Positions 1 to 8,831 of a stretch of DNA of 64,000 bases are shown one piece after another; within the stretch, counting starts at the first letter, position 1, and each line of letters begins with the position of its first letter. Location: the NCBI RefSeq assembly GCF_002215215.1, contig NZ_CP018632.1, positions 3,158,501 through 3,222,500 on the forward strand, given 5' to 3'. The notes beneath the pieces are model-generated. The model was not told the DNA's origin and did not search any database. It saw nothing but the letters and a program-made list of their open reading frames with translations. This DNA comes from Granulosicoccus antarcticus IMCC3135 (GTDB taxonomy: Bacteria > Pseudomonadota > Gammaproteobacteria > Granulosicoccales > Granulosicoccaceae). The position numbers and the translations under genes were made by a program.

Positions 1-1678
1 TGAGTGTCTGGAATAAGTGATTCTTGCCCCGTTCACGTCGATTTTCGACAAAGTCATCGTTGAAGAAATGTCCCAAGTGACGCCGCAAACGCGCGACATA
101 CACTGAAACTCCCATCTCTGCCAGTTCCCGGCGCAATTCATCGAACTTTCTAAGACCCGTTGCATCAACGATGTTGATGGCACTGGCATCCAGTACCAGC
201 CATTCCACAGGTGTATTCTGTGCATTCACGATGGCTCGCACCCGCGATTTCATGAAGTCGGCGTTGTAGAAAACCAGGTTGGATTCAAAGCGGTAGAGCA
301 GTAGTCCCGGGATAGTTCTGGCATCCGGGTAGTCGGCAATATTATGAAAACCCTTTTGTCCTTTGACTCTTCCCAGTACCGCATCGTTGGGGCGAGACTC
401 TACCGAAAGCAACCAGATCAGCGACAAGGCGACAGCCAGCAATACACCGGGTAGAACGCCCAGTATCAGTACTCCCAAAGTGGTCACGAGAGACAACAGG
501 AATTCACGATAGCTCATTCGATACAACTGCCGTAGATCCGCCAGGTCAATCAAACCAATCGCCGAGACCAGAATGACCGCTGCAAGAGCTGTGGTCGGCA
601 CGTAGGCCAGTGGTGCAGTCAGGTATATCAATACCAACATCATGACCCCACCTGCCACCAGGCCCACCATCTGGGTTTTGCCTCCCATGGCGTTGTTGAC
701 GGCTGTACGCGAGTCCGCACCGGTTACAGGAAAGCCTTGTGCCAGACCCGATGCAAGGTTGCAGGCACCAAAACCAATCAGCTCCTGATTGGCATTGACT
801 TCATAGCCATTGCGGCGAGCAAAGCTCTTGGCCGTCAAGACACCGCTGGTAAAACTGACCAGTACAAGTCCTGCCGCAGCTCCGAAGATATCGTTGAAGA
901 CTGCGAAATTGAAGTGTAGTAGTACGATGGAGGGCAGACCGGCAGGTACATTTCCCAGCACCTCCACACCGTGTTCTTCCAAGCCCAGTCCCCTTACCAG
1001 CAGAATGCTGAGTCCTACCACAACGAAGGCGGCGGGCAGGCGTGGCAGAAAGCGCAGAATAAGGACCAGAACCACGAGTGTACCTACACCCAGTGCCGCG
1101 GTTGGCCAATGGCTTTGCTCTACGTGCTGAAAAAACTCCATGCTCCTTGGTAGAAAGTCCTTTTCACTGGCAGGATAACCGAGCAACTTGTGTAGCTGCC
1201 CTACCATGATGAGTAAGGCGATACCGTTCAGATAGCCTGTGAGTATGGGTTGCGAGAGAAAGTTTGCCATGAAGCCAAGCCTGATCACACCCGCAAGAAG
1301 AAAGAGCAGGCCGCTCATGATCGTTAATCCGAACAACAGTGTTGCATAGCGTTCCGGATCACCACCAGCCAGAGGCCCCAGTGTCGTGGCAATCAGAATG
1401 CAAGTGGCTGCATCTGGCCCTGTCATCAATTGGCGTGAGGAGCCGAACAGGGCGTAGGCGAAGAGCGGGAAAATTGCGGAATACATGCCAACCACGGGTG
1501 GTACGCCCGCCAGTTCCGCGTAGGCGATTCCGACGGGAAGCGCAATTGCAGCGACCGACAATCCGGCTGCCAGATCATGGAGCAGCCAAGATGGCCGATA
1601 GCCCGACAGGGCGAGAAGGCCAGGAGCGACTGCCTGGATCAGACGGCGGAGTCTGCGCTGTGTGTGGCCAGCAGCCAT
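1..1678 (-). CDS. SulP family anion permease with STAS domain (3' end outside window)
   Basis: Reading the minus strand from an ATG at 1678 gives an open frame of 559 codons that leaves the window at base 1, so the C-terminal end is missing. The product has the SulP N-terminal signature AIALPVGIAYAELAGVPP near residue 40, about ten hydrophobic segments, and then a soluble STAS domain (from about residue 440) that contains VEWLVLDASAINIVDATG. SulP proteins carry sulfate, bicarbonate or other anions across the inner membrane, and the substrate cannot be told from sequence. An AGGAGG lies 9 nt before the start. The gene lies downstream of the tartrate-dehydratase-like operon on the same strand, with 171 bp between them. 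Confidence 0.9.
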   Translation of the reverse strand, partial: MAAGHTQRRLRRLIQAVAPGLLALSGYRPSWLLHDLAAGLSVAAIALPVGIAYAELAGVPPVVGMYSAIFPLFAYALFGSSRQLMTGPDAATCILIATTLGPLAGGDPERYATLLFGLTIMSGLLFLLAGVIRLGFMANFLSQPILTGYLNGIALLIMVGQLHKLLGYPASEKDFLPRSMEFFQHVEQSHWPTAALGVGTLVVLVLILRFLPRLPAAFVVVGLSILLVRGLGLEEHGVEVLGNVPAGLPSIVLLHFNFAVFNDIFGAAAGLVLVSFTSGVLTAKSFARRNGYEVNANQELIGFGACNLASGLAQGFPVTGADSRTAVNNAMGGKTQMVGLVAGGVMMLVLIYLTAPLAYVPTTALAAVILVSAIGLIDLADLRQLYRMSYREFLLSLVTTLGVLILGVLPGVLLAVALSLIWLLSVESRPNDAVLGRVKGQKGFHNIADYPDARTIPGLLLYRFESNLVFYNADFMKSRVRAIVNAQNTPVEWLVLDASAINIVDATGLRKFDELRRELAEMGVSVYVARLRRHLGHFFNDDFVENRRERGKNHLFQTL

Positions 1679-1784
1679 ATACCAAGGCCTCCTGTCGTGT
1701 GATATCGGTTTCATCAACGATAGCACTGATGTTGGCAGCGATCGGTATTTTCAGGTGGAATGAAGGATCTTGAGTGGGCACGTT

Positions 1785-1819
1785 CACTATTGTCTTGCGT
1801 TATTCGCAGAGCAATAGTG
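1785..1819. repeat. Two-tier hairpin between ttdB-like gene and sulP
   Basis: Outer arms CACTATTG/CAATAGTG (8 bp) and inner arms TGCG/CGCA enclose loop TTATT, with a 3-nt internal loop. It lies 30 bp past the stop of the last gene of the large minus-strand operon, so it may mark the transcript end or be an operator for sulP. No T-tract follows on either strand, so a classical intrinsic terminator is not supported. Confidence 0.4.
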
Positions 1820-1849
1820 GACGTGCTACTCAGGTTACGCTGTTCAGCT

Positions 1850-2518
1850 TCAGCCGATCAACTCATCACTCTTGTCGTCTGTTTCACCGTAGCGTTTGAG
1901 TGTCGCTGGCCGGGTGCCTTCATAGACGCGATCAAGGTTTTTTGCAATCTTGTCATTCTCCCGCTCGAACAGACAATCGCCATGCTTGTCGGATGCCACG
2001 ATAAAGGGGCCCATCTTGTTGCATCGGATGACCCACATGGCCTGTGCTATTCCAAGTTCTTCCTCCCAGTGCACGGCCTCGACCCGTTCGATTCCACGCC
2101 CCAGCAAAGCGCCTGTGCCATAGCCGACCGTGCTTAGATAGATAGCGCCATTGGGGACGAAATAGCTCTTGTAGTCCTTGCTGGTCATGCCGCCCTTGCC
2201 GATGACCAGTTTGGCGCCGGATTTTTCGAACCATTCGGGTAGCCATTTGGCAAATCGAAAAGAGGCCGTGGCTGTCACTGCACCCATTTCGAATGAACCA
2301 TCCGGATTGATCCGTGCCGCCGGTGAGCAGTGGAAATTGGTCGCACTCTGCGAGGGCAGGTCCATCGGAATGTTGGCCTTGTCTTCCAGAGCGCGCTTGT
2401 AGACGCCTTCACGAGCCGTATAAAGCAGTCCGTCAAGGTAGACAATATCTCCTAGCTGGAGATCATCCAGCGCTTCCTGGGTCGGTGTCGTGGAGAGTCG
2501 AACCTCTCGGATCTTCAT
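1850..2518 (-). CDS. Class I fumarase/L-tartrate dehydratase-type hydro-lyase, beta subunit
   Basis: The 222-aa product matches the beta (C-terminal, swivelling) domain of Fe-S hydro-lyases such as TtdB and the C-terminal part of FumA. It has an LQLGDIVYLDGLLYTARE segment near the N-terminus and the IGKGGM motif mid-protein. I chose ATG 2518 because it gives an ATGA overlap with the alpha-subunit stop; a longer frame from 2545 lies inside that gene. With the alpha subunit it would add water to fumarate, mesaconate, or a similar unsaturated diacid, or dehydrate tartrate. It is the last gene of the operon. The assignment to the family is firm; the substrate is open. Confidence 0.88.
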   Translation of the reverse strand: MKIREVRLSTTPTQEALDDLQLGDIVYLDGLLYTAREGVYKRALEDKANIPMDLPSQSATNFHCSPAARINPDGSFEMGAVTATASFRFAKWLPEWFEKSGAKLVIGKGGMTSKDYKSYFVPNGAIYLSTVGYGTGALLGRGIERVEAVHWEEELGIAQAMWVIRCNKMGPFIVASDKHGDCLFERENDKIAKNLDRVYEGTRPATLKRYGETDDKSDELIG

Positions 2519-3471
2519 GACGCTTGCTCCATTGCTTCTTCCCATTCAACCGTGTGGCGTCGCTGATACTCTGTAAACCAGTCCGGGTCGGTGCGATGTT
2601 CAACTCGACCATCAGGAAAAATCCGGGCGACCGCACGTCTGGATGACAGGCAGAACGCGTGTACTGACATCTGCATGCCGCCGGTATGACAGTAACCGAC
2701 TTCGATATGGGTATCGATGACCATGTTCTTGCCCACAAAACCCATCGCGCCCATACCAATGGAATTACCGGCAGCTGTCAGCTCCAGTTCCAGCATGGAG
2801 ATGCGAGGATCCTGGTTGCGATCACCGACCGTACGAAGACAGGCCGCGCGCTTGCCTAGCACCATACAGGTGTCCTTGCAGCCACCCAGGCCTATGCCGA
2901 TAATCGCTGGTTGGCAGGAAAGACCGCGCTTACCGAAGGCGATAAGCGAGTCCAGATAAAAACGCTTGATGCCTTCGATGCCGTCCGAGGGAAAGAGCAT
3001 GCGGTAATCGGTACCAAACAATCCACCTTTGTGAACAGTGATCAGATCGATCCATTCTCCACCGGGCTCGTAGCCGTATTCGATCTCGGGGGCACCGATG
3101 CCGACGTTGTTGTTATGGTCTGTCCGCCACAAGGGATGAACACGGTTGGGCCTCAATGGCACACCATTAGTGGCATTGGCTGTGGCACGGCGCAGAGCGG
3201 CTTCAAGAGCTACGGGGCCACCCTCGATTTGCGTCTGATTACCCATCTTCACGTACCAGCGCGGAGTGCCGGTATCACCACACATGGCGCGCCGATCCTC
3301 TTTGGCAGCGGTGTAGTTCTGCAGCATGGTCTGCAGCACAAAGCTGGAGAGGTCGCCGGTTTCATCGGCAGCGGCAGTTTCCAGTCCTTGCAGGTAATCC
3401 TCAGGAATCTCGATGGCAGCTTTATCCATCAGGAATTCTGCTGTTTCTTGTATTAAATCAATTGATATCAT
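2515..3471 (-). CDS. Class I fumarase/L-tartrate dehydratase-type hydro-lyase, alpha subunit
   Basis: The 318-aa protein is the iron-sulfur catalytic subunit of a two-subunit hydro-lyase. Three cysteines in the expected contexts, MCGDTGTP (about residue 64), GLGGCKDTC and GYCHTGGMQ, should hold the [4Fe-4S] cluster. The start shares one base with the stop of the flavoprotein gene (TGATG), and its own stop overlaps the beta-subunit start, so the three are translationally coupled. Class I fumarases are usually fused, whereas a split alpha/beta form is typical of TtdAB and many archaeal or bacterial fumarases. Next to a succinate-dehydrogenase-like complex, the natural job is hydration of the alkene that complex makes. 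Confidence 0.9.
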   Translation of the reverse strand: MISIDLIQETAEFLMDKAAIEIPEDYLQGLETAAADETGDLSSFVLQTMLQNYTAAKEDRRAMCGDTGTPRWYVKMGNQTQIEGGPVALEAALRRATANATNGVPLRPNRVHPLWRTDHNNNVGIGAPEIEYGYEPGGEWIDLITVHKGGLFGTDYRMLFPSDGIEGIKRFYLDSLIAFGKRGLSCQPAIIGIGLGGCKDTCMVLGKRAACLRTVGDRNQDPRISMLELELTAAGNSIGMGAMGFVGKNMVIDTHIEVGYCHTGGMQMSVHAFCLSSRRAVARIFPDGRVEHRTDPDWFTEYQRRHTVEWEEAMEQAS

Positions 3472-5234
3472 CAGTTGGCCCCTACTAGTGTTTCTGGTTC
3501 ATGGGATGGCAGGATGGTGTTCCCAGGCTTTACGAGTGTGAATTGCACAGGCTCGCGCACCACTTCAATGTCATTGCCTTGCTTACGAGCGACCGTGAAC
3601 CAGGAGTCGAGCATCGATCCTGAATCTGGATAGTCTTCTCGAAAGTGTGCGCCGCGTGAGTTGTCTCTGGCTAATGCCGCCTTGGCGATGACTTCCGAGA
3701 CATCGCACAGGCTCGACATGTTCAACCAGTCATGCCAAGTCAGGTTAAATGCAAGGTTGCCACTCTCCACTCCGGTGCTCATCAGTTCTTGCTTGATGGC
3801 ATGAACTCGTTCGATACCCCGGTTCAAGCCAAATTCGGTGCGCATGACACCAACGTCCTCCCACATCGCTTCCTGTAGTTCCTGGCGCAAGGCCTGAACG
3901 TTGCCTGGTTTTATATGCAGTGGTGCCATGGCACGCTCGATCTCGGCCGCCAATACAGCCTCGTCAGGATCTCTGAGGGTGTTCATCTTGCGCACATCAG
4001 AGGCCATGACATCACCTGCCACGCCGCCAAACACGGTCGAATTGGCAACACCGTTGCCACCCAGTCGATTCGAACCGTGGGCACCACCCGCATCTTCACC
4101 AGCCACATACAAGCCTTCCATGGCCGTCCGTGTATCCGGGTCGACAACCACTCCACCCATGAAATAGTGAGCCGTGGGTACCACTTGTACCAGGCCACCG
4201 GCCAGATCAAAGCCGCTGTCAGCGCAGCGCTTGACCATGCCGCTGAACTTCTTGCGTACGACATCAGGCCCCAGATGTGACATGGAGATAAAGACACCGC
4301 CACCTTCGGGCTGGTTGCTTTTGCGCATCTCCGCATAGATGCCACGGCTGACCACATCACGTGTCGCACGTTCGCCTCTTTCGTCGTAGTCGAACATGAA
4401 TCGATGATTGGTATCGTTGAGCAGCTGACCACCGGCACCGCGCAATCCCTCTTCGAGTACCGTGCCGGTCATCTTGGTATGTTCGCCAGCCAGTAAACCA
4501 GTAGGGTGGAACTGGACCATTTCCATATCACGCAAGGGCAGGCCCAGTCGCAGTGCCATCGCCAGACCATCCATGGTCTTGTCACCGGATGGCGTATTGT
4601 ATTTGTACATGGTCGGACCTCCACCGGTGCCCATCATGACGGTCTTGGCACGCACCAATCGTAGCTTGCCATTGCGCATATTGATGAACAGCACACCCGC
4701 CAGGGCTGCGCCATCCTTGCTGGGGATCAGGCCAATGGCTCGATGTTCCTGCAGCTTTTCGATGGGGCGACTCAAGACCTGCTCCATGAGCCGGTTGATT
4801 ATTTCAATACCAGTCAGATCGCCTTTATGAACCGTCCTGTCTGCCGTCTGGCCCGCGAAAGCCTTGTGGTGCAATGAGCCATCTCTGTTTCTGTCGAAGA
4901 AGCAGCCGATCTCGTTCTCCAGTTCCCGAACTCTGACAACGGCCTGTTCGCACAGTTTCCAGGCCATATCCTGATTAGGCAGCCACTTGCCACCATTGAT
5001 GGTGTCCATGAAGTGGCGTTCCACCGTATCTCCATGCCCAAGAGAGACGTTGTAGCCACCCTGGACCATGCGGGTACAACCGCACTTTCCCAGCAGTCCC
5101 TTGACTGCAATGGTGATGCGGGTACCTGCTGGGGCCTTTTGCGAGGCGTGGAGTGCGGCAAACATACCGGCACCTCCAGAGCCCAGAATAAGGATGTCTG
5201 TGTCGGTTCTTTCTATGTTTCCGATGATGCTCAT
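3471..5234 (-). CDS. Succinate dehydrogenase/fumarate reductase-like flavoprotein subunit
   Basis: The 587-aa protein (ATG 5234, preceded by GAGAG, 2 bp after the previous stop) is an SdhA/FrdA/aspartate oxidase-family flavoprotein. It has DILILGSGGAGMFAALHA for FAD binding, FHPTG, RGAGG, RDVVSRGI, HYFMGGV and GSNRLGGNG, which carry the catalytic His and Arg residues of the family. Two things are odd. The place of the His that covalently binds FAD in SdhA (SHT..AQGG) reads GCTRMVQGG, that is Cys. The loop after HPTG is about four residues longer than in SdhA. It should oxidise or reduce a succinate-like diacid with the Fe-S and membrane subunits encoded just upstream. A longer frame to 5324 overlaps the membrane-subunit gene and was rejected. 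Confidence 0.9.
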   Translation of the reverse strand: MSIIGNIERTDTDILILGSGGAGMFAALHASQKAPAGTRITIAVKGLLGKCGCTRMVQGGYNVSLGHGDTVERHFMDTINGGKWLPNQDMAWKLCEQAVVRVRELENEIGCFFDRNRDGSLHHKAFAGQTADRTVHKGDLTGIEIINRLMEQVLSRPIEKLQEHRAIGLIPSKDGAALAGVLFINMRNGKLRLVRAKTVMMGTGGGPTMYKYNTPSGDKTMDGLAMALRLGLPLRDMEMVQFHPTGLLAGEHTKMTGTVLEEGLRGAGGQLLNDTNHRFMFDYDERGERATRDVVSRGIYAEMRKSNQPEGGGVFISMSHLGPDVVRKKFSGMVKRCADSGFDLAGGLVQVVPTAHYFMGGVVVDPDTRTAMEGLYVAGEDAGGAHGSNRLGGNGVANSTVFGGVAGDVMASDVRKMNTLRDPDEAVLAAEIERAMAPLHIKPGNVQALRQELQEAMWEDVGVMRTEFGLNRGIERVHAIKQELMSTGVESGNLAFNLTWHDWLNMSSLCDVSEVIAKAALARDNSRGAHFREDYPDSGSMLDSWFTVARKQGNDIEVVREPVQFTLVKPGNTILPSHEPETLVGAN

Positions 5235-5236
5235 GT

Positions 5237-5578
5237 TCAGATCGCTCTCAGAAAGAAGATGGTTGAAATGGCTAGTGCCGCTACGATGGAGCAGGCGGCC
5301 GCTGTTTTTTGATTGTTGGACCACTCGAGTGATTCAAAGGCCATCAAGCGCAAACCGCCAAACAGATGAATGGCCAACAGGAATACCAGACCGTACTCTG
5401 CAACCTTGACCAAGGGGTTCTCGCCCCAGCCAAGGTACTTGTCCATGCGATCTGGCTGATTCAGGGCCAGTGATAACAGATAGAAATGGGCAGGTAGAAA
5501 AAGTGCCAACCCCAGGCCGGAAAGTCGGTGCAGCAGATAGGCCAGCCAGAGAGGGTGTTTTCGATGGGGTTTGATCAT
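5237..5578 (-). CDS. SDH/FRD membrane anchor subunit (SdhC-like, HRLSG motif)
   Basis: The 113-aa protein has three hydrophobic segments. It carries HRLSGLGLALFLPAHF, the SdhC-type heme/quinone signature, and a second histidine in AIHLFGGLRLMAFE. It would anchor the flavoprotein/Fe-S head to the inner membrane and pass electrons between quinone and the head. The start at 5578 gives an ATGA overlap with the upstream anchor gene; the longer frame to 5641 reads into that gene. Two His in each anchor would allow one or two b hemes. Which subunit equals SdhC or SdhD is a matter of naming. Confidence 0.82.
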   Translation of the reverse strand: MIKPHRKHPLWLAYLLHRLSGLGLALFLPAHFYLLSLALNQPDRMDKYLGWGENPLVKVAEYGLVFLLAIHLFGGLRLMAFESLEWSNNQKTAAACSIVAALAISTIFFLRAI

Positions 5579-5907
5579 GACAGGGTGACTCCGATCACGG
5601 CTTTTGCACCCATGTAGAGAGCAATCAGAAAAAAGGCCCACGACAGGATGGTCAGTTGGGTGCCGCGCACCTTGAGCGTTTCCGAGATGATGACTCTCAA
5701 TCCAATGGCGGCATGTATCGATACGCTCGCCACAAACAGGCCGTAGAAGAAGAACCAGAAAATGCTGCCTTGTGTTCTTCCCAGAATTTCAGCGGCTGAC
5801 AGGCCGCCCTGAATGGCGTAGATCATGAGAGCGATATGAACCAGTGTCAGTGGTGCCATTATCAGCGCAGTAAGGCGCTGCAGCATATACAGTCTGATAT
5901 CGAGCAT
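5575..5907 (-). CDS. SDH/FRD membrane anchor subunit (second anchor)
   Basis: This 110-aa protein has three predicted membrane helices. Possible heme or quinone ligands are His in TLVHIALMIY and SIHAAIGLRVI; the second resembles the H..xGLR pattern of SDH anchors. It lies 2 bp after the Fe-S subunit stop and overlaps the next anchor gene by 4 bp, so all four subunits would be made together. Together with its partner it forms a two-polypeptide anchor, unlike the single-chain diheme anchor of epsilonproteobacterial FrdC. Family membership rests mainly on size, helices, His positions and context. Confidence 0.8.
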   Translation of the reverse strand: MLDIRLYMLQRLTALIMAPLTLVHIALMIYAIQGGLSAAEILGRTQGSIFWFFFYGLFVASVSIHAAIGLRVIISETLKVRGTQLTILSWAFFLIALYMGAKAVIGVTLS

Positions 5908-5909
5908 GG

Positions 5910-6626
5910 CTACTTCCCCCTCTTCAGTAGCGACATGATAGAGGCGCGCTTCAAACCAGCGATGGCCTCCATGGGTTTGAGTTCATTGGGGCAGTACAGC
6001 GAGCAGCTACCCTGGGTGTGGCAGTTGTGGCAACCACCGCTGCCTGATACGGACTTCAGGATCTTATCCTTGTCGTTATCCTTGGCATCGTTGTAGACAG
6101 TCCAGGCGCGTTGCAGTGCTGCTGGCCCCAGATAATCAGGGTTGTTGTTGACCGTATCGCAAGACGAGTAGCAGACGGCGCAGTTGATGCACTCGATACC
6201 GGCATTGGCTTGTTGGCGGTTCGGGGACTCAGGATCGATCATCTCGATCGGATCATCACGGGTGCTGGAGGGGTGGTGCAGTCCTTCGGCAGCAATCCAC
6301 TTGTCGAAGAAAACATCCATATCGGTTGCCAGGTCCTTGATCACCGGCAGGTTTCGAAGTGGTGCTATCTCCAGCTTGTTGTCAACGACGACTTTGTTGA
6401 TATGTGTGCGGCAGGTCCAGCGTGGCTTGCCATTGACCATCATGGCGCATGAGCCGCACATACCGACTCGACAGGCATAGCGATAGGTCAGCGAATAGTC
6501 CTGATTCTGTTGTATCCAGGCGACGACATCCAGTACGGTCTGGCTTTCCTGGGTCGGTACCGTGAAGGTTTCAAACCCGCCAGACTCATCGCCTCGCCAT
6601 ACACTTACTTTCATCTCACTGTTCAT
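5910..6626 (-). CDS. SDH/FRD-like iron-sulfur subunit
   Basis: The 238-aa protein has an N-terminal plant-type [2Fe-2S] domain (YACRVGMCGSCAMMVNG and a later Cys in PRWTC). It also has a C-terminal ferredoxin domain with CINCAVCYSSCDT and CHNCHTQGSCSLYCP, which would hold the [4Fe-4S] and [3Fe-4S] clusters. It carries electrons between the flavin and the membrane anchors. The start is uncertain: ATG 6626 or ATG 6614 are both plausible, with no strong ribosome site at either; a frame to 6662 seems too long. It follows tctA by 77 bp in the same orientation. Confidence 0.9.
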   Translation of the reverse strand: MNSEMKVSVWRGDESGGFETFTVPTQESQTVLDVVAWIQQNQDYSLTYRYACRVGMCGSCAMMVNGKPRWTCRTHINKVVVDNKLEIAPLRNLPVIKDLATDMDVFFDKWIAAEGLHHPSSTRDDPIEMIDPESPNRQQANAGIECINCAVCYSSCDTVNNNPDYLGPAALQRAWTVYNDAKDNDKDKILKSVSGSGGCHNCHTQGSCSLYCPNELKPMEAIAGLKRASIMSLLKRGK

Positions 6627-6703
6627 CGTCGTATGACAACTCCACTTGGTAAACACGTACATTGAAGAATTTGATCAGCCCACTCATTGGCTGGACCAGC
6701 CCG

Positions 6704-8239
6704 TTACTCTGCAGACTCATGCATTCCCGTCTCTACAGGGTCTGCAGATTTATCAGCCTTGCGAGTGGCGGTAATGCCTGCACGCACGATGGCTACGAGC
6801 GCTAGAAAAGTGACCAGCCAGAAAAACCAGGTAATGGGACTTCGAAACAGGATGGCCGGTGAATTGTTAGACATCAGCATGGCCTGTCTGAAATTGTCTT
6901 CCAGCAGTGGTCCCAGAATGAAGGCAATCAGAAAAGGGGCTGCCGGGACGCGAAAGCACAACATGAGGAATCCTACCCAGCCCATGGCGAACATGACGCC
7001 AACATCGAACAGATTGTTATTGACCGCGAACACCCCGAAAGTACACAGCACCATGACACAGGGAAACAGTACGCTGGGTGGAACATTAGCGACATGTTTG
7101 AAACCGCGGATAGCCAGTGAGCCGATGAAAAACAGAAACACTGAACTCACGATCAGTCCGATGAACAGGCCGTAGATGATGTCGGCATTCATGATGAACA
7201 TCAGTGGGCCAGGTTGCAAACCATGGATCATGAACGCACCCAGAATAATGGCTGTGATGACGTCTCCGGGTATGCCCAGTGCCAGCAGGGGAATCAAGGT
7301 GGCCCCTGCGACTCCGTTGTTACCGGCTTCGGAGGCCGCTACGCCTTCGATCTCACCCTTGCCGAAGTTCTCCTTGTTGGGTGAAGTTCGTCGCGCCTCC
7401 GAGTAGGACAGGAAGGCCGAGGGCGCAGCACCGATACCCGGGATGGATCCCAGAAAAACGCCGATGAAACTGCCACGAACAATGGACTTGAAGCTACGTT
7501 TGTATTCTGCAAAAGTGACCTTCGAATCTCCGAGTGAGCGCGTTTTTCCATCCATTGACTTGGGCTTCCAGACCAGTGAGATAATCTCCGGTATGGCAAA
7601 CAATCCAATCAATACGGCGATGAAGTTGAGTCCACCCATCATGTTGGCATTGTCGAAGGTAAAGCGACTGGTGCCGTAGATGAGGTCCAGGCCGACGGTC
7701 GCCAGCAGCAGACCCAGAATGGCTGACAGTGCCCCCCGGAGTAGGCTTTCACCCGACACACCGGCAATGATGGTCAGAGAGAACAGAATCAAAGTGAAGA
7801 ATTCGGGAGGGCCGAATTTCAGGGCAAACGATGCCAACCAGCCTGCAAACAGGATCAGGGAAAGGTTTGAAATGGCATCAGCAGTACAGGATGCCCAGAG
7901 CGCCATACCCAGAGCCTTGCCAGCCTGGCCTTTCTCGGCCATGGGGTAACCGTCAAGTATGGTTGCAGAGGAGGCAGGTGATCCCGGCGTCTTGATCAGT
8001 ATGGCGGGAATTGAGCCACCGAAAACGCCACCCTTGTAGACACCAAGCAGCAGAAGGATGCCAGTTGTGGGAGCCAGTGAAAAAGTAAAGGGGAGCGTCA
8101 GTGCAACGGCCATGGTCGCCGATAGTCCAGGGATGGCACCTGCGATAGTGCCTACGGCTACGCCGACAAACAGGGCAAAGAAACTCTCGAAGTTGGCTAC
8201 TAGAGAAAGTCCTGCAGCAATATTATCCAGGAAGCTCAT
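6704..8239 (-). CDS. tctA: Tripartite tricarboxylate transporter, large permease TctA
   Basis: The 511-aa, roughly 12-helix protein has typical TctA features: GTIAGAIPGLSATMAVALTL near residue 30 and a second, related GSIPGIGAAPSAFLSY half-way. It forms the channel of a secondary, binding-protein-dependent importer for carboxylates such as citrate, tartrate or other diacids. The start ATG 8239 overlaps the tctB stop (ATGA). The frame reported upstream to 8329 lies within tctB and was not used. The operon position suggests it imports the substrate of the enzymes encoded downstream. Confidence 0.95.
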   Translation of the reverse strand: MSFLDNIAAGLSLVANFESFFALFVGVAVGTIAGAIPGLSATMAVALTLPFTFSLAPTTGILLLLGVYKGGVFGGSIPAILIKTPGSPASSATILDGYPMAEKGQAGKALGMALWASCTADAISNLSLILFAGWLASFALKFGPPEFFTLILFSLTIIAGVSGESLLRGALSAILGLLLATVGLDLIYGTSRFTFDNANMMGGLNFIAVLIGLFAIPEIISLVWKPKSMDGKTRSLGDSKVTFAEYKRSFKSIVRGSFIGVFLGSIPGIGAAPSAFLSYSEARRTSPNKENFGKGEIEGVAASEAGNNGVAGATLIPLLALGIPGDVITAIILGAFMIHGLQPGPLMFIMNADIIYGLFIGLIVSSVFLFFIGSLAIRGFKHVANVPPSVLFPCVMVLCTFGVFAVNNNLFDVGVMFAMGWVGFLMLCFRVPAAPFLIAFILGPLLEDNFRQAMLMSNNSPAILFRSPITWFFWLVTFLALVAIVRAGITATRKADKSADPVETGMHESAE

Positions 8240-8730
8240 GGCAGTCTCAGAAAAATACCTTGCGGTATGGCTACACCGGCAACGTGAGCGAAGAAGGCGT
8301 AAAGAACCAGTGGAACGATGATGGCGCACAACACCACCGTCTTGGGATATCGCGATTGAATCAATAGTGCAAGAGCCACAATGGTCAGCATGGATGTCCA
8401 GACCAGTCCAAGGAGCGGCAGTACGTAGACAGTCGCTATCATTAGCACTGCAAGAGCGGCAAGTCGGCCGTATTCAGCAAAATGATCGGTATCAGAACTC
8501 TCGCTGATGGAGTCGGCAGACTTGTCAAACTTCCTGGCGCTGGCCAGCAGGCCAGCTCCTACCAAGGCCAGAAAAACGGCCACAACCATTGGCCAGAAAA
8601 CAGGAGATAACACGATCTTCGGAACGTTTGCGGGGGACGTCACCCAGTTGGGTATTGCATAGAAAATCAGAAACGCCGAACAGATCATCGTCCCGATACC
8701 GAGCCGAAACTGGATAGTTCTAATACTCAT
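8236..8730 (-). CDS. tctB: Tripartite tricarboxylate transporter, small permease TctB
   Basis: The 164-aa protein has four hydrophobic segments and the size of TctB, the small membrane subunit of TTT importers. It sits between tctC and tctA, as usual. I place the start at ATG 8730 because MSIRTIQFRLG resembles TctB N-termini. ATG 8766 would add twelve residues, and neither has a convincing ribosome site. The sequence of TctB is poorly conserved, so the call depends partly on its neighbours. Confidence 0.85.
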   Translation of the reverse strand: MSIRTIQFRLGIGTMICSAFLIFYAIPNWVTSPANVPKIVLSPVFWPMVVAVFLALVGAGLLASARKFDKSADSISESSDTDHFAEYGRLAALAVLMIATVYVLPLLGLVWTSMLTIVALALLIQSRYPKTVVLCAIIVPLVLYAFFAHVAGVAIPQGIFLRLP

Positions 8731-8831
8731 GCTTCTTGCAGCCTCAGAGGAGAGAAGTCCCGACATGGCGACTGGGGGCGCAGCATGCCGGGTTGAAATT
8801 CACAGTTTATTGCTGAGCGAGCCCTTGGAAT

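Noticed and set aside
801-1153. Overlapping frames on both strands of 60-106 codons
   Set aside because: They lie wholly inside the SulP coding frame, which reads through the region with family motifs; the others have no family features.
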